A DNA stretch of 64,000 nucleotides from Streptomyces sp. NBC_00536 (GTDB lineage Bacteria; Actinomycetota; Actinomycetes; Streptomycetales; Streptomycetaceae), in contig NZ_CP107819.1 of NCBI RefSeq assembly GCF_036346295.1, forward strand, positions 5,828,001-5,892,000, read 5' to 3'. The position numbers and the translations under genes are program-made. This document shows positions 8,500 through 17,312 of this stretch, piece by piece. The notes under the pieces are model-generated. The model ran no database searches. It was not told the DNA's origin and was given only the letters and a program-made list of their open reading frames with translations. Numbering within the stretch: the stretch's first letter is position 1; each line of letters starts with the position of its first letter.

Positions 8500-8735
8500 G
8501 GAACCTCCAGAGCGGCCGCGAGGATCATTTCCCCTAATCTTCGGGTGGGATGTCCCGGCCCCGGGGAGAAAGGGACGCCACGGTACCGCGTCGCCGAGCG
8601 TCACGGGGAGACCCGCGGGCCCGGTGCCACGCGCAGCGGGGCGTACGGGGAGCAGAAGTTGACGTATCTGTTGACGGTACCCAGAGCTGAGACGGCTCGC
8701 GACCGCAAGCGGACTGGGCCAGAAGGAGCACAGCG

Positions 8736-9716
8736 ATGAAGGGCACTGTCGGCGAGCTGGGGGAGTTCGGGCTCATCAAGGAGCTGACCTCACGGCTGAC
8801 CACCACCCCGGCGGTCCGGCTCGGGCCCGGTGACGACGCGGCCGTCGTGTCCGCGCCCGACCGGCGCGTCGTGGCCAGCACGGACATCCTGCTGGAGGGA
8901 CGGCACTTCCGGCGCGACTGGTCCACCGCCTACGACGTCGGACGCAAGGCCGCCGCCCAGAACCTGGCCGACATCGCCGCCATGGGCGCGGTGCCGACGG
9001 CGCTGCTGCTCGGCCTCGTCGTACCGGCCGAGCTGCCGGTCACCTGGCCGACCGAGCTGATGGACGGGCTGCGCGACGAATGCCAGGTCGCGGGCGCGGC
9101 CGTGGTCGGCGGGGACGTCGTCCGCGGGGACATCATCACGGTGGCCATCACCGCCCTCGGCGACCTGCGCAACCACGACCCGGTCCTGCGCTCCGGCGCC
9201 CGGCCCGGCGACGTCGTCGCCGTCACCGGCTGGCTCGGCTGGTCGGCGGCCGGCTTCGCGGTGCTCTCCCGGGGGTTCCGCTCCCCGCGGGCCTTCGTCG
9301 AGGCGCACCGGCGCCCGGAACCGCCGTACCACGCGGGCCCCGCGGCCGCCGGACTCGGCGCCACCGCCATGACGGACGTCAGCGACGGCCTGGTCGCCGA
9401 CCTCGGGCACATCGCCGAGGCCAGCAAGGTCCGCATCGACCTGCGCTCGGCCGCCGTCGACATCCCGACCCAGATGCACGACATCGGGCAGGCCGTCGGC
9501 GTCGACCCGCTCCAGTGGGTGCTCACCGGAGGAGAGGACCACGCGATCGTGGCGACCTTCCCGCCCGACGTGAAGCTCCCGGCCCGCTGGAAGGTCATCG
9601 GCGAGGTGCTCAACCGGTCCGCGCTGCCCCAGGTGACCGTGGACGGCGCGCCCTGGACCAGCACCGGCGGCTGGGACCACTTCGGCGCCGACCCCGCGCA
9701 GGAACCCCCGCGATGA
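8736..9716 (+). CDS. thiL: Thiamine-monophosphate kinase
   Basis: Phosphorylates thiamine monophosphate to thiamine pyrophosphate. The 326-residue protein starts [20 protein letters not shown] and shows [11 protein letters not shown] (residues 28-38), DILLEGRHF, and the [15 protein letters not shown] and [12 protein letters not shown] motifs of the PurM-like ThiL fold. The ATG at 8736 follows AGAAGGAGC. Its last four bases (ATGA) overlap thiD, so the last thiamine steps are coupled. No riboswitch is seen upstream. Confidence 0.97.
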   Translation: MKGTVGELGEFGLIKELTSRLTTTPAVRLGPGDDAAVVSAPDRRVVASTDILLEGRHFRRDWSTAYDVGRKAAAQNLADIAAMGAVPTALLLGLVVPAELPVTWPTELMDGLRDECQVAGAAVVGGDVVRGDIITVAITALGDLRNHDPVLRSGARPGDVVAVTGWLGWSAAGFAVLSRGFRSPRAFVEAHRRPEPPYHAGPAAAGLGATAMTDVSDGLVADLGHIAEASKVRIDLRSAAVDIPTQMHDIGQAVGVDPLQWVLTGGEDHAIVATFPPDVKLPARWKVIGEVLNRSALPQVTVDGAPWTSTGGWDHFGADPAQEPPR

Positions 9717-10510
9717 GCGGTGCGCCACCGCTGTGCCTGACCGTCGCCGGATCCGATTCCGGCGGCGGGGCGGGCATCCAGGGCGACCTCAAGACCATGA
9801 TGGCGCTCGGGGTGCACGGGATGAGCGTGATCACCGCCGTGACCGCCCAGAACTCCCTCGGGGTGCGCGGGGTGTGGGAACTGCCCGCGGAGGCCGTGAC
9901 GGCCCAGTACCGGGCCGTGGTGGACGACATCGGGGTCGGGGCGGTCAAGACCGGCATGCTCTCCTCCGCGGTCCTGGTGGAGACGGTGGCCGCGCTGCTG
10001 GCGGACACCGCGGCCCCGGCCGTGGTGGACCCGGTCGGGGTCTCCAAGCACGGGGACGCGCTGCTCGCTGCGTCCGCGCTGGCGGCCGTACGGGAGCTGC
10101 TGCTGCCGGTGGCCACCGTGGCCACCCCGAACCTCGACGAGGTGGCGCAGCTCACGGGCGTCCGGGTGGAGAGCGAGGACGACATGCGGCGGGCCGCCGA
10201 CGCGGTGCTGGGGTACGGGCCGCGCTGGGTCCTGGTCAAGGGCGGCCACCTCGCGGCCGACCGCGAGGCGGTGGACCTGCTGAGCGACGGTGCCACGGAG
10301 CTGTGGCTGCGGGCCCCCCGGCACGGCAACCGGCACACGCACGGCACCGGCTGCACCCTGGCGAGCGCGATCGCCGCGGGCCTGGCCAAGGGCCTGGACG
10401 TCCCGGCGGCGGTCACCGCGGCCAAGGAGTACGTCACGGGCGCGATCGCGGGCGGCTTCCCCCTCGGCGCGGGCATCGGCCCGGTGGACCACGCCTGGCG
10501 CTCGCGGTAG
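9713..10510 (+). CDS. thiD: Hydroxymethylpyrimidine/phosphomethylpyrimidine kinase
   Basis: Ribokinase-fold enzyme phosphorylating HMP and HMP-P for thiamine. The 265-residue protein begins [20 protein letters not shown] and continues [19 protein letters not shown], the substrate-binding ThiD N-terminus. It has [12 protein letters not shown] around residue 105 and the anion hole/base motif [18 protein letters not shown] near residue 210. The start overlaps the thiL stop. A strong double terminator follows. Confidence 0.96.
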   Translation: MSGAPPLCLTVAGSDSGGGAGIQGDLKTMMALGVHGMSVITAVTAQNSLGVRGVWELPAEAVTAQYRAVVDDIGVGAVKTGMLSSAVLVETVAALLADTAAPAVVDPVGVSKHGDALLAASALAAVRELLLPVATVATPNLDEVAQLTGVRVESEDDMRRAADAVLGYGPRWVLVKGGHLAADREAVDLLSDGATELWLRAPRHGNRHTHGTGCTLASAIAAGLAKGLDVPAAVTAAKEYVTGAIAGGFPLGAGIGPVDHAWRSR

Positions 10511-10525
10511 GGGCGGCCGGTAACG

Positions 10526-10567
10526 ACGTACGGCCGCCCCGGAAGCGAATCCGGGGCGGCCGTACGT
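10526..10567 (+). terminator. Terminator hairpin after thiD
   Basis: Perfect 17-bp stem (10526-10542 with 10551-10567) with an 8-nt loop, 16 bp after the thiD stop. Confidence 0.85.
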
Positions 10568-10585
10568 ACGCGGTGCGGGAAAGGC

Positions 10586-10619
10586 AAAAGTCCGGTCCAC
10601 CGAGGTGGACCGGACTTTT
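10586..10619. terminator. Intrinsic terminator with A/T tracts between thiD and rpmB
   Basis: Perfect 15-bp stem (10586-10600 with 10605-10619), loop CGAG, flanked by AAAA on one side and TTTTT on the other. It can act in both directions: as rpmB terminator on the minus strand and as back-up after thiD. Confidence 0.9.
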
Positions 10620-10658
10620 TGGCAACCGGAAGGGCTGCGCTTACGACGACGGAAGGCG

Positions 10659-10844
10659 TCAGCGCGAGACCTTGCCGGCCTTGATGCACGAGGTGCAGGC
10701 GTTGAGGCGCTTCGGCGTCCCATTGACCACGGCACGGACGCGCTGGATGTTCGGGTTCCAGCGACGCGAGGTGCGGCGGTGCGAGTGGGAGATGCTGTTG
10801 CCGAAGCTCGGCCCCTTGGCGCAAACGTCGCAGTTGGCAGCCAC
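10659..10844 (-). CDS. rpmB: 50S ribosomal protein L28 (zinc-binding form)
   Basis: A 61-residue L28 with [20 protein letters not shown] at the start and [14 protein letters not shown] at the end. The two CxxC pairs (C5/C8 and a second pair near residue 50) make this the zinc-ribbon form. Streptomycetes carry additional Cys-less copies of such proteins under Zur control; this copy is the zinc-dependent type. Divergent from the DAK2 gene with a 255-bp spacer. Confidence 0.97.
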   Translation of the reverse strand: MAANCDVCAKGPSFGNSISHSHRRTSRRWNPNIQRVRAVVNGTPKRLNACTSCIKAGKVSR

Positions 10845-11099
10845 AGGTCACTCCAAAGACTTCAGATGCAATTACAGTGAAACCGGCGCACCGGAATCAG
10901 AGATCTGAAGTGGTTTGCCGGGGGAATGGCCCGACTCTCATCGGGCAACCGGAGCAGCATACAACGACTGCGTCCGTCCAAGAAAACTACCATGGCCGCC
11001 ACGGGCCCCGCCCCGGGTGCTCCCCGGGTCCGCCCCGGAACAGGGGCGGTCCTTGGTTACCCTGCGGTGAACCCTCGCCCGCCCAAGGAGGAACACCCG

Positions 11100-12782
11100 G
11101 TGCCGCACGAGCCGCTCACCCTGGACGCCGACGCGGTGCGCACCTGGAGCTCCCTGACCCTGACCGCACTGGGCCGGGCCCGCGAGGACATCGACGCGAT
11201 CAACGTCTATCCGGTCGCCGACGCCGACACCGGGACCAACCTCTACCTGACCGCCTGCTCGGCCGCGCGCGAGCTGGAGGCCGCCTTCGGGAACACCGGG
11301 GATGTGAGCGAGGGCACAGCGCCGGCCGCCGGTTCCGACGAGAGTTCCGATGCCGACGCGACCTCGCTGGCCGTGGCCGTACGGGCCTACGCCCACGGCG
11401 CCCTCATAGGCGCCCGGGGGAACTCCGGGACGATCTTCGCGCAGCTGCTGCGCGGGGTGGCCGACGTACTCGGCGGGGAACCGCGCGGGGCGGCGTCCGG
11501 CGGACTGCTGGCCGGGGCGCTGGCCCGGGCCGCGGAATCGGCTTACCAGGCCGTCGCGCACCCCGTCGAGGGCACCATGCTCACCGTCGCCGCCGCGGCC
11601 GCGCGGGCCGCGGGCACCGCCGACGCGGCCGCCGCGAGCGCCGCCGACGTGGCCCGGGCCGCCTACGACGGGGCCCGCGCCGCCCTCGCCGAGACCCCGG
11701 GACAGCTCGCCGCGCTGGGCCGGGCCGGGGTCGTGGACGCGGGAGGCTGCGGCGTCGTCGCCGTCCTCGGGGCGCTGTGGCAGGCCCTCTCCGGACAGGA
11801 GGTCGCCCTGGAGCCGGTGCGCGGCCGGGCCGTGGCCGTACCGGCACGGCCGCAGCCCTGTGCCGAGGAGCCCGACGGGCCCGGGTACGAGGTGATCTAC
11901 CTGCTCGAAGCCCCCGAAACGGCCGTCGACACCCTGCGCGCGGCGCTGGACGGGCTCGGCGACTCGCTCGTCGTCGTCGGCGGCGACGGCCTGTGGAACG
12001 TCCACGTCCACGTGGATGACCCCGGCGCCGCCGTGGAGGCCGGAGTGGTCGCCGGACGGCCCTACCGGATCCGCATCACCCACTTCGGCGACGAACGGCG
12101 CCGCGCCCGCACCGAGCGCGCCCAGCGGGCCGTGGTCGCCGTCGTCCAGGGCGAGGGACTGGCCGGGCTCTGCCAGGAGGCGGGCGCGACCACCGTGCTC
12201 GTCCTGCCCGGCGAACCGCCCGCCGCCGCCGAGATCGCCGCCGCCGTGCGCCGCGCCCACGCCCGCGAAGTGGTCCTGCTGCCCGGCGGCACCGAACAGC
12301 GCGCGGCCGCCACGGCCGCCGCCGAAGCGGCGCGCGCCGACGGCGTACGGGTCGCCGTCATCCCCACCCGGTCCGCCGTCCAGGGCCTCGCCGCCCTCGC
12401 CGTGCACGACCCCGAGGCCGCCTTCGACGAGGACGTGGTCGCCATGACCGCGGCCGCCGGAGCCACCCGGCACGGCGAACTCGCCATCGCCGAACGGCAG
12501 TCCTTCACCTCGGCCGGCATCTGCCAGGCCGGGGACGTCCTCGGGCTCATCGACGGGGACGTCGCCGTCATCGGATCCGCGCTGGCGGAGACCGCCGAGG
12601 CCGTCCTGGAACGGATGCTGGGCTCCGGCGGCGAACTCGTCACCCTGGTCCTGGGACCCGAGGTGCCGGACGCGCTCGCCGCCCGCCTGGAGGCCTACGT
12701 ACAGCACGGGCACCTGGCCGTGGACACCCTCACCTACCGGGGCGGGCGGTACTCCGCACCCCTGCTCATCGGCGTCGAGTAA
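11100..12782 (+). CDS. DAK2-domain protein (YloV/FakA-like, DegV-related C-terminus)
   Basis: A 560-residue two-part protein. Residues ~10-210 are a DAK2/DhaL domain with the nucleotide/metal signature INVYPVADADTGTNLYLT and ARGNSGTIFAQLLRGVAD. The C-terminal half resembles the FakA-type phosphatase-like/DegV-like region (GEVVLLPGG-type strands, GDVAVIGSALAETAEAVLERM). Relatives with a DegV partner phosphorylate fatty acids, but the substrate here is not established. The GTG at 11100 is chosen because AAGGAGGAA lies just upstream; a longer in-frame reading from 10926 would run through promoter-like sequence. recG starts 61 bp downstream. Confidence 0.85.
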   Translation: MPHEPLTLDADAVRTWSSLTLTALGRAREDIDAINVYPVADADTGTNLYLTACSAARELEAAFGNTGDVSEGTAPAAGSDESSDADATSLAVAVRAYAHGALIGARGNSGTIFAQLLRGVADVLGGEPRGAASGGLLAGALARAAESAYQAVAHPVEGTMLTVAAAAARAAGTADAAAASAADVARAAYDGARAALAETPGQLAALGRAGVVDAGGCGVVAVLGALWQALSGQEVALEPVRGRAVAVPARPQPCAEEPDGPGYEVIYLLEAPETAVDTLRAALDGLGDSLVVVGGDGLWNVHVHVDDPGAAVEAGVVAGRPYRIRITHFGDERRRARTERAQRAVVAVVQGEGLAGLCQEAGATTVLVLPGEPPAAAEIAAAVRRAHAREVVLLPGGTEQRAAATAAAEAARADGVRVAVIPTRSAVQGLAALAVHDPEAAFDEDVVAMTAAAGATRHGELAIAERQSFTSAGICQAGDVLGLIDGDVAVIGSALAETAEAVLERMLGSGGELVTLVLGPEVPDALAARLEAYVQHGHLAVDTLTYRGGRYSAPLLIGVE

Positions 12783-12843
12783 GGCGTCGAGGAGCGGACC
12801 GGCAGCGGGCCCGCGGGGGTCGAATGCCCCCGTTGTCACAGGC

Positions 12844-15800
12844 ATGGTGTGCAATGAACGGGTGCCCGCGCTCGACGAAGATCTCAAGAAGACCCTCGGC
12901 CCCGCCACCGCCAAGGTGCTGGCCGAGCAGCTCGGCCTGCACACGGCCCTGGACCTGCTGCACCACTACCCGCGCCGGTACGCCGAGCGCGGCGAGCTGA
13001 CCTCGCTGGCGGAGCTGGCCGACCAGATCGACGAACACGTCACCGTCGTCGCCCAGGTCGCCGACGCCCGCGTGCTCACCTTCAACGGCGGGCGCGGCAA
13101 ACGGCTGGAGGTGACCATCACCGACGGCAGCGGCCGGCTCCAGCTCGTCTTCTTCGGCGCGGGCGTCCACAAACCGCACAAGGACCTGCTCCCCGGCAGC
13201 CGCGCGATGTTCGCGGGCAAGGTCTCGATGTTCAACCGCAAGCTCCAGCTCGCCCACCCCGCCTACGAACCCCTCGGCGTGGACGCCACCACCGCCGAGG
13301 CGGTCGACGCCTTCGCCCAGCAGCTGATCCCGATCTACCCGGCCTGCAAACAGCTGGAGTCCTGGAAGATCGCCAAGGCCGTCGACGCGGTCCTGCCCAG
13401 CGCCCAGGAAGCCGTGGACCCGCTGCCGCCCGCGCTGCGCGACGGCCGCGGGATGCTGCCGCTCACCGAAGCCCTGCTCAAGATCCACCGGCCGCGCACC
13501 AAGGCCGACGTCGAGGCCGCGCGCCAGCGGCTCAAGTGGGACGAGGCCTTCGTCCTCCAGGTCGCCCTGGCCCGCCGCCGGCACGCGGACACCCTGCTCC
13601 CCGCCGTCCCCCGCCGCCCCGCCCCCGGCGGCCTGCTGGACGCCTTCGACGCCAAGCTCCCCTTCACCCTCACCGACGGCCAGCTCACGGTCTCCCGCGA
13701 GATCTTCGACGACCTGGCCACCGACCACCCCATGCACCGCCTCCTCCAGGGCGAGGTCGGCTCGGGCAAGGCGCAGCCGCTCGACGCCCAGGTGCTGACT
13801 CCGTCGGGCTTCCGCCTCATGGGCGAGATGGAGGCGGGCGCCGAAGTGGTCGTACCGACGGGCGAGATCGCTGTGATCGAGAGCGTCCATCCACAAGGCG
13901 TCCGAGACGTGTGGCGGCTCGCACTCTCCGACGGGACCACCGTCGAGTGTGACGACGAGCATCTGTGGATCGTGGCCACGAGCTGCGCGTGGGCCCGTGG
14001 CGAGCAGCCCAAGGTCCTCACGACCAGCGAGATCCGCAACGATCTGCTGAAGGCCAACGGGTCGTCGAAGTGGTACCTCCCGGAGGCCGCTCCCGCGGAC
14101 CTGGAGGGTGGCGGCGACCGGCCGCTCGACCCGTACCTGCTGGGCGTGCTCATCGGCGACGGTTCGTTCCGCCACAACCTGCGGCTCTCCACGACGGACG
14201 ACGAGATCCGCGCGGCTGTCGGCGCCGCTGTGGCACCCGGATGTGGACTGGTCGAGGTACCGGGCGCCCTGTGCGACTTCACGATCGCCATGAGCGGGCC
14301 GAAGGGCGGCACACGGCGCAATCCCGTGATCCAGGCACTGCGCGTGCTGGGCCTGTGGGGACTGACCTCGCACGACAAGTTCGTCCCGGAGCCCTACCTG
14401 AACGCCCCGGTCAAGGAGCGCCTGGCCGTCCTGCAGGGGCTCATGGACACGGACGGCACGATCGGGAAGACGGGACTCGGGATCACGTTCTGCTCGGCAT
14501 CGGAGCGGTTGGCCGAGGACGTCGCGTGGCTCGTCCGGTCCTTGGGAGGACGTGCCCGGATCCGGCCGAAGAAGAGCGCGTTCGAGGTCGCTTTGACCCT
14601 GCCCGAGGAGTTCGGGCCCTTCCGGCTGTCACGGAAGGCGAACCGGATGGCGCCCCGGACCAAGTACAAGAACTTCCGGCGCGGCATCCGCGCCATCGAA
14701 TACGTCGGCCGCAAGCCGGTCCAGTGCATCAGCGTCAAGCACCCGAGCCGGGCGTACGTCACCGACAACTTCACCGTGACGCACAATACGATGGTCGCGC
14801 TGCGGGCGATGCTCGCCGTCGTCGACTGCGGGGGGCAGGCGGCGATGCTCGCGCCCACCGAGGTGCTCGCCCAGCAGCACCACCGGTCCATCACCGAAAT
14901 GATGGGCGACCTCGCCGAGGGCGGGCAGCTCGGCGGGTCCGATCTGGGGACCAAGGTGGTGCTGCTCACCGGTTCCATGGGGACGGCCGCGCGGCGGCGC
15001 GCGCTCCTGGACCTGATCACCGGCGAGGCCGGGATCGTCATCGGCACCCACGCCCTGATCGAGGACAAGGTCAAGTTCCACGACCTCGGGCTCGTCGTGG
15101 TCGACGAACAGCACCGGTTCGGCGTGGAACAGCGCGACGCCCTGCGCTCCAAGGGCAAGCAGCCCCCGCACCTGCTCGTGATGACCGCGACCCCGATCCC
15201 GCGCACCGTAGCGATGACCGTCTTCGGCGACCTGGAGACCTCCGTCCTGGACCAGCTCCCGGCCGGGCGTTCCCCGATCGCCACCCACGTGGTGCCCGCC
15301 AAGGACAAGCCGCACTTCCTCACCCGGGCCTGGGAGCGGGTCCGCGAGGAGGTGGAGAAGGGGCACCAGGCCTATGTGGTGTGCCCGCGCATCGGCGACG
15401 GCGAGGACGACCCGAAGGCCGCCAAGAAGAAGGCCGCCGCGGAGGAGGACGGGGACAAGAGGCCGCCGCTGGCCGTGCTGGAGATCGCCGAGCAGCTGGC
15501 CAAGGGGCCGCTGGCCGGGGTGTCCGTCGAGGTGCTGCACGGCCGGATGGACCCGGCCGACAAGGACGACGTGATGCGGCGCTTCGCGGCGGGCGAGGTG
15601 AAGGTGCTGGTCGCCACGACCGTCATCGAGGTGGGGGTGAACGTACCGAACTCCACCGTCATGGTGATCATGGACGCGGACCGGTTCGGGGTGTCCCAGC
15701 TCCACCAGCTGCGCGGCCGCGTCGGCCGCGGCTCCGCCCCCGGGCTGTGCCTGCTGGTCAGCGAGATGCACGAGGCCAGTCCCGCCCGGGCCCGGCTGGC

Positions 15801-16074
15801 CGCCGTCGCCGCCACCCTCGACGGCTTCGAACTGTCCCGGATCGACCTCGAACAGCGCCGCGAGGGCGATGTCCTCGGCCAGGCGCAGTCGGGCGTGCGC
15901 TCCTCGCTGCGGATGCTGTCCGTCATCGAGGACGAGGAGGTCATCGCGCAGGCCCGCGAGGAGGCCACCCGGGTCGTCGCCGCCGACCCCGAGCTGACCG
16001 CTCTGCCCGGCCTGCTGACCGCACTCGACGCCCTGCTCGACACCGAGCGCGAGCAGTACCTGGAGAAGGGCTGA
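12844..16074 (+). CDS. recG: ATP-dependent DNA helicase RecG, interrupted in frame by an intein
   Basis: RecG remodels stalled forks and branches Holliday junctions. The host protein has the N-terminal wedge/OB region (HHYPRRYAERGELTSL, DGSGRLQLVFFGAG), Walker A split as GEVGSGK|T, the Walker B-like VVVDEQHRFG, ATPIPRTVAMTVFG, and the VIEVGVNVPNSTVMVI and HQLRGRVGRG motifs. The 1076-aa precursor minus the 339-aa intein (residues 310-648) leaves 737 aa, a normal RecG length, with helicase motifs continuous across the junction. ATG start at 12844; a GTG at 12862 gives the more usual N-terminus VPALDEDLKK and could be the true start. Followed by rsmD and coaD. Splicing must occur for a working ATP site. 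Confidence 0.96.
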   Translation: MVCNERVPALDEDLKKTLGPATAKVLAEQLGLHTALDLLHHYPRRYAERGELTSLAELADQIDEHVTVVAQVADARVLTFNGGRGKRLEVTITDGSGRLQLVFFGAGVHKPHKDLLPGSRAMFAGKVSMFNRKLQLAHPAYEPLGVDATTAEAVDAFAQQLIPIYPACKQLESWKIAKAVDAVLPSAQEAVDPLPPALRDGRGMLPLTEALLKIHRPRTKADVEAARQRLKWDEAFVLQVALARRRHADTLLPAVPRRPAPGGLLDAFDAKLPFTLTDGQLTVSREIFDDLATDHPMHRLLQGEVGSGKAQPLDAQVLTPSGFRLMGEMEAGAEVVVPTGEIAVIESVHPQGVRDVWRLALSDGTTVECDDEHLWIVATSCAWARGEQPKVLTTSEIRNDLLKANGSSKWYLPEAAPADLEGGGDRPLDPYLLGVLIGDGSFRHNLRLSTTDDEIRAAVGAAVAPGCGLVEVPGALCDFTIAMSGPKGGTRRNPVIQALRVLGLWGLTSHDKFVPEPYLNAPVKERLAVLQGLMDTDGTIGKTGLGITFCSASERLAEDVAWLVRSLGGRARIRPKKSAFEVALTLPEEFGPFRLSRKANRMAPRTKYKNFRRGIRAIEYVGRKPVQCISVKHPSRAYVTDNFTVTHNTMVALRAMLAVVDCGGQAAMLAPTEVLAQQHHRSITEMMGDLAEGGQLGGSDLGTKVVLLTGSMGTAARRRALLDLITGEAGIVIGTHALIEDKVKFHDLGLVVVDEQHRFGVEQRDALRSKGKQPPHLLVMTATPIPRTVAMTVFGDLETSVLDQLPAGRSPIATHVVPAKDKPHFLTRAWERVREEVEKGHQAYVVCPRIGDGEDDPKAAKKKAAAEEDGDKRPPLAVLEIAEQLAKGPLAGVSVEVLHGRMDPADKDDVMRRFAAGEVKVLVATTVIEVGVNVPNSTVMVIMDADRFGVSQLHQLRGRVGRGSAPGLCLLVSEMHEASPARARLAAVAATLDGFELSRIDLEQRREGDVLGQAQSGVRSSLRMLSVIEDEEVIAQAREEATRVVAADPELTALPGLLTALDALLDTEREQYLEKG
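13771..14787 (+). mobile_element. Class 3-type intein with LAGLIDADG homing endonuclease inside RecG
   Basis: The 339-residue in-frame insert follows Lys309 of the RecG P-loop and ends with His647-Asn648 before Thr649. The first residue is Ala310, not Cys/Ser. Block B is TTVECDDEHLWIV with His373 and Trp375; block F is PVQCISVKHPSRAYV with Cys628; block G is NFTVTHN with Thr646. Trp, Cys and Thr match the WCT triplet (B:12, F:4, G:5) of class 3 inteins, which use the block F Cys as nucleophile. LAGLIDADG motifs are LLGVLIGDG (432-440) and LQGLMDTDG (530-538), both with the acidic residue. TTG Leu codons, rare in this genome, appear several times. Confidence 0.95.
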
Positions 16075-16141
16075 CCAGGAGGTCCCCTCGGGGAGGTCCT
16101 ATCGTGGAGCCGCGAGCATTCCCTGACCGAAGGACCCCCAC

Positions 16142-16720
16142 ATGACCCGCGTGATCGCCGGCACCGCCGGTGGGCGGCGCCTCGCCGTGCCGCCCGGCAC
16201 CGGCACCCGGCCCACCTCCGACCGGATGCGCGAAGGCCTCTTCTCCACCTGGGAGTCGCTGCACGGAGTCGGCGGAGCCCGGGTCCTGGACCTGTACGGG
16301 GGCTCCGGCGCGGTCGGCCTGGAGGCCCTCTCCCGCGGCGCCGCGCACGCCCTGCTCGTGGAGGCCGACGCCAAGGCCGCCAAGGCGATCCGCGAGAACA
16401 TCCAGACGCTGGCCCTGCCGGGCGCCGAGTTCCGGGCGGGCAAAGCGGAACAGATCGTGGCGGTCCGGGCGGGCGGGGACCCGTACGACATCGTTTTCCT
16501 GGACCCGCCGTACGACGTCGCGCATGACGATCTTGCGGAGATCCTGCTCACACTCCGGTCGAATGCCTGGCTCACCGGCGATGCGCTCGTCACCGTGGAA
16601 CGCAGCACCAGAAGCGGTGCGTTCCCCTGGCCCGACGGTTTCGAGCCGCTCCGCTCCCGGCGGTACGGCGAAGGCACCCTTTGGTACGGTCGCGCCGCCT
16701 TCACCAGCGAAGAGTCATGA
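16142..16720 (+). CDS. rsmD: 16S rRNA (guanine-966 N2)-methyltransferase
   Basis: Class I SAM methyltransferase modifying G966 of 16S rRNA in the assembled small subunit. The 192-residue protein starts MTRVIAGTAGGRRLAVPPGT and has RPTSDRMREGLFS, the SAM-binding LDLYGGSGAVGLEALSRGA (around residues 50-70) and the catalytic DPPY at 121-124. Its ATG at 16142 is 67 bp after recG. The stop codon overlaps possible upstream starts of coaD, placing both in one operon. Confidence 0.96.
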   Translation: MTRVIAGTAGGRRLAVPPGTGTRPTSDRMREGLFSTWESLHGVGGARVLDLYGGSGAVGLEALSRGAAHALLVEADAKAAKAIRENIQTLALPGAEFRAGKAEQIVAVRAGGDPYDIVFLDPPYDVAHDDLAEILLTLRSNAWLTGDALVTVERSTRSGAFPWPDGFEPLRSRRYGEGTLWYGRAAFTSEES

Positions 16721-16749
16721 TGCCCGCACCGGAGAGCGAGGGACTTCAG

Positions 16750-17229
16750 TTGCGCCGCGCCGTCTGTCCGGGGTCGTTCGACCCCATCACCAACGGACAC
16801 CTCGACATCATCGGCAGAGCCGCCAGGCTCTACGACGTCGTGCATGTCGCCGTGATGATCAACCAGTCGAAGCAGGGCCTGTTCACCGTCGAGGAGCGGA
16901 TCGAGCTGATCCGCGAGGCCACCGCCGACTACGGGAACGTCGAGGTCGAGTCCTTCCACGGGCTGCTCGTCGACTTCTGCAAGCAGCGGGACATCCCCGC
17001 CATCGTCAAGGGCCTGCGTGCGGTCAGTGATTTCGACTACGAGCTGCAGATGGCCCAGATGAACATGGGCCTGACCGGGGTCGAGACGCTCTTCGTGCCG
17101 ACCAACCCGACCTACAGCTTCCTGTCCTCCTCCCTGGTCAAGGAGGTGGCGACCTGGGGCGGCGACGTCTCCCACCTGCTGCCCTCCTTCGTCCACACCG
17201 CGCTGATGGAACGGCTGCACGGCAACTGA
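16750..17229 (+). CDS. coaD: Phosphopantetheine adenylyltransferase
   Basis: Makes dephospho-CoA from ATP and 4'-phosphopantetheine. MRRAVCPGSFDPITNGHLDI carries the TxGH nucleotide-binding motif (H17), and YSFLSSSLVKEVA corresponds to the ISSTxxR-like C-terminal motif. The TTG at 16750 is chosen because GAGGGA sits 6 nt upstream and the resulting 159 residues equal the usual family length. ATGs at 16717 and 16720 would add 10-11 residues and have a weaker ribosome-binding site. Confidence 0.93.
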   Translation: MRRAVCPGSFDPITNGHLDIIGRAARLYDVVHVAVMINQSKQGLFTVEERIELIREATADYGNVEVESFHGLLVDFCKQRDIPAIVKGLRAVSDFDYELQMAQMNMGLTGVETLFVPTNPTYSFLSSSLVKEVATWGGDVSHLLPSFVHTALMERLHGN

Positions 17230-17312
17230 CGGCGCGCGACGCGCTGTCGGGCGGCCACCCGGGGGCCGTACAGTCGTCCCGTCCGTCTCAGGAACCGCCT
17301 GAGGCCGAGAGA

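Noticed and set aside
8640..8735. A CTGAGA in the thiL upstream region, like part of a TPP riboswitch
   Set aside because: The other conserved TPP-riboswitch segments and the pairing pattern are absent. Two TTGACG hexamers there have no convincing -10 either.
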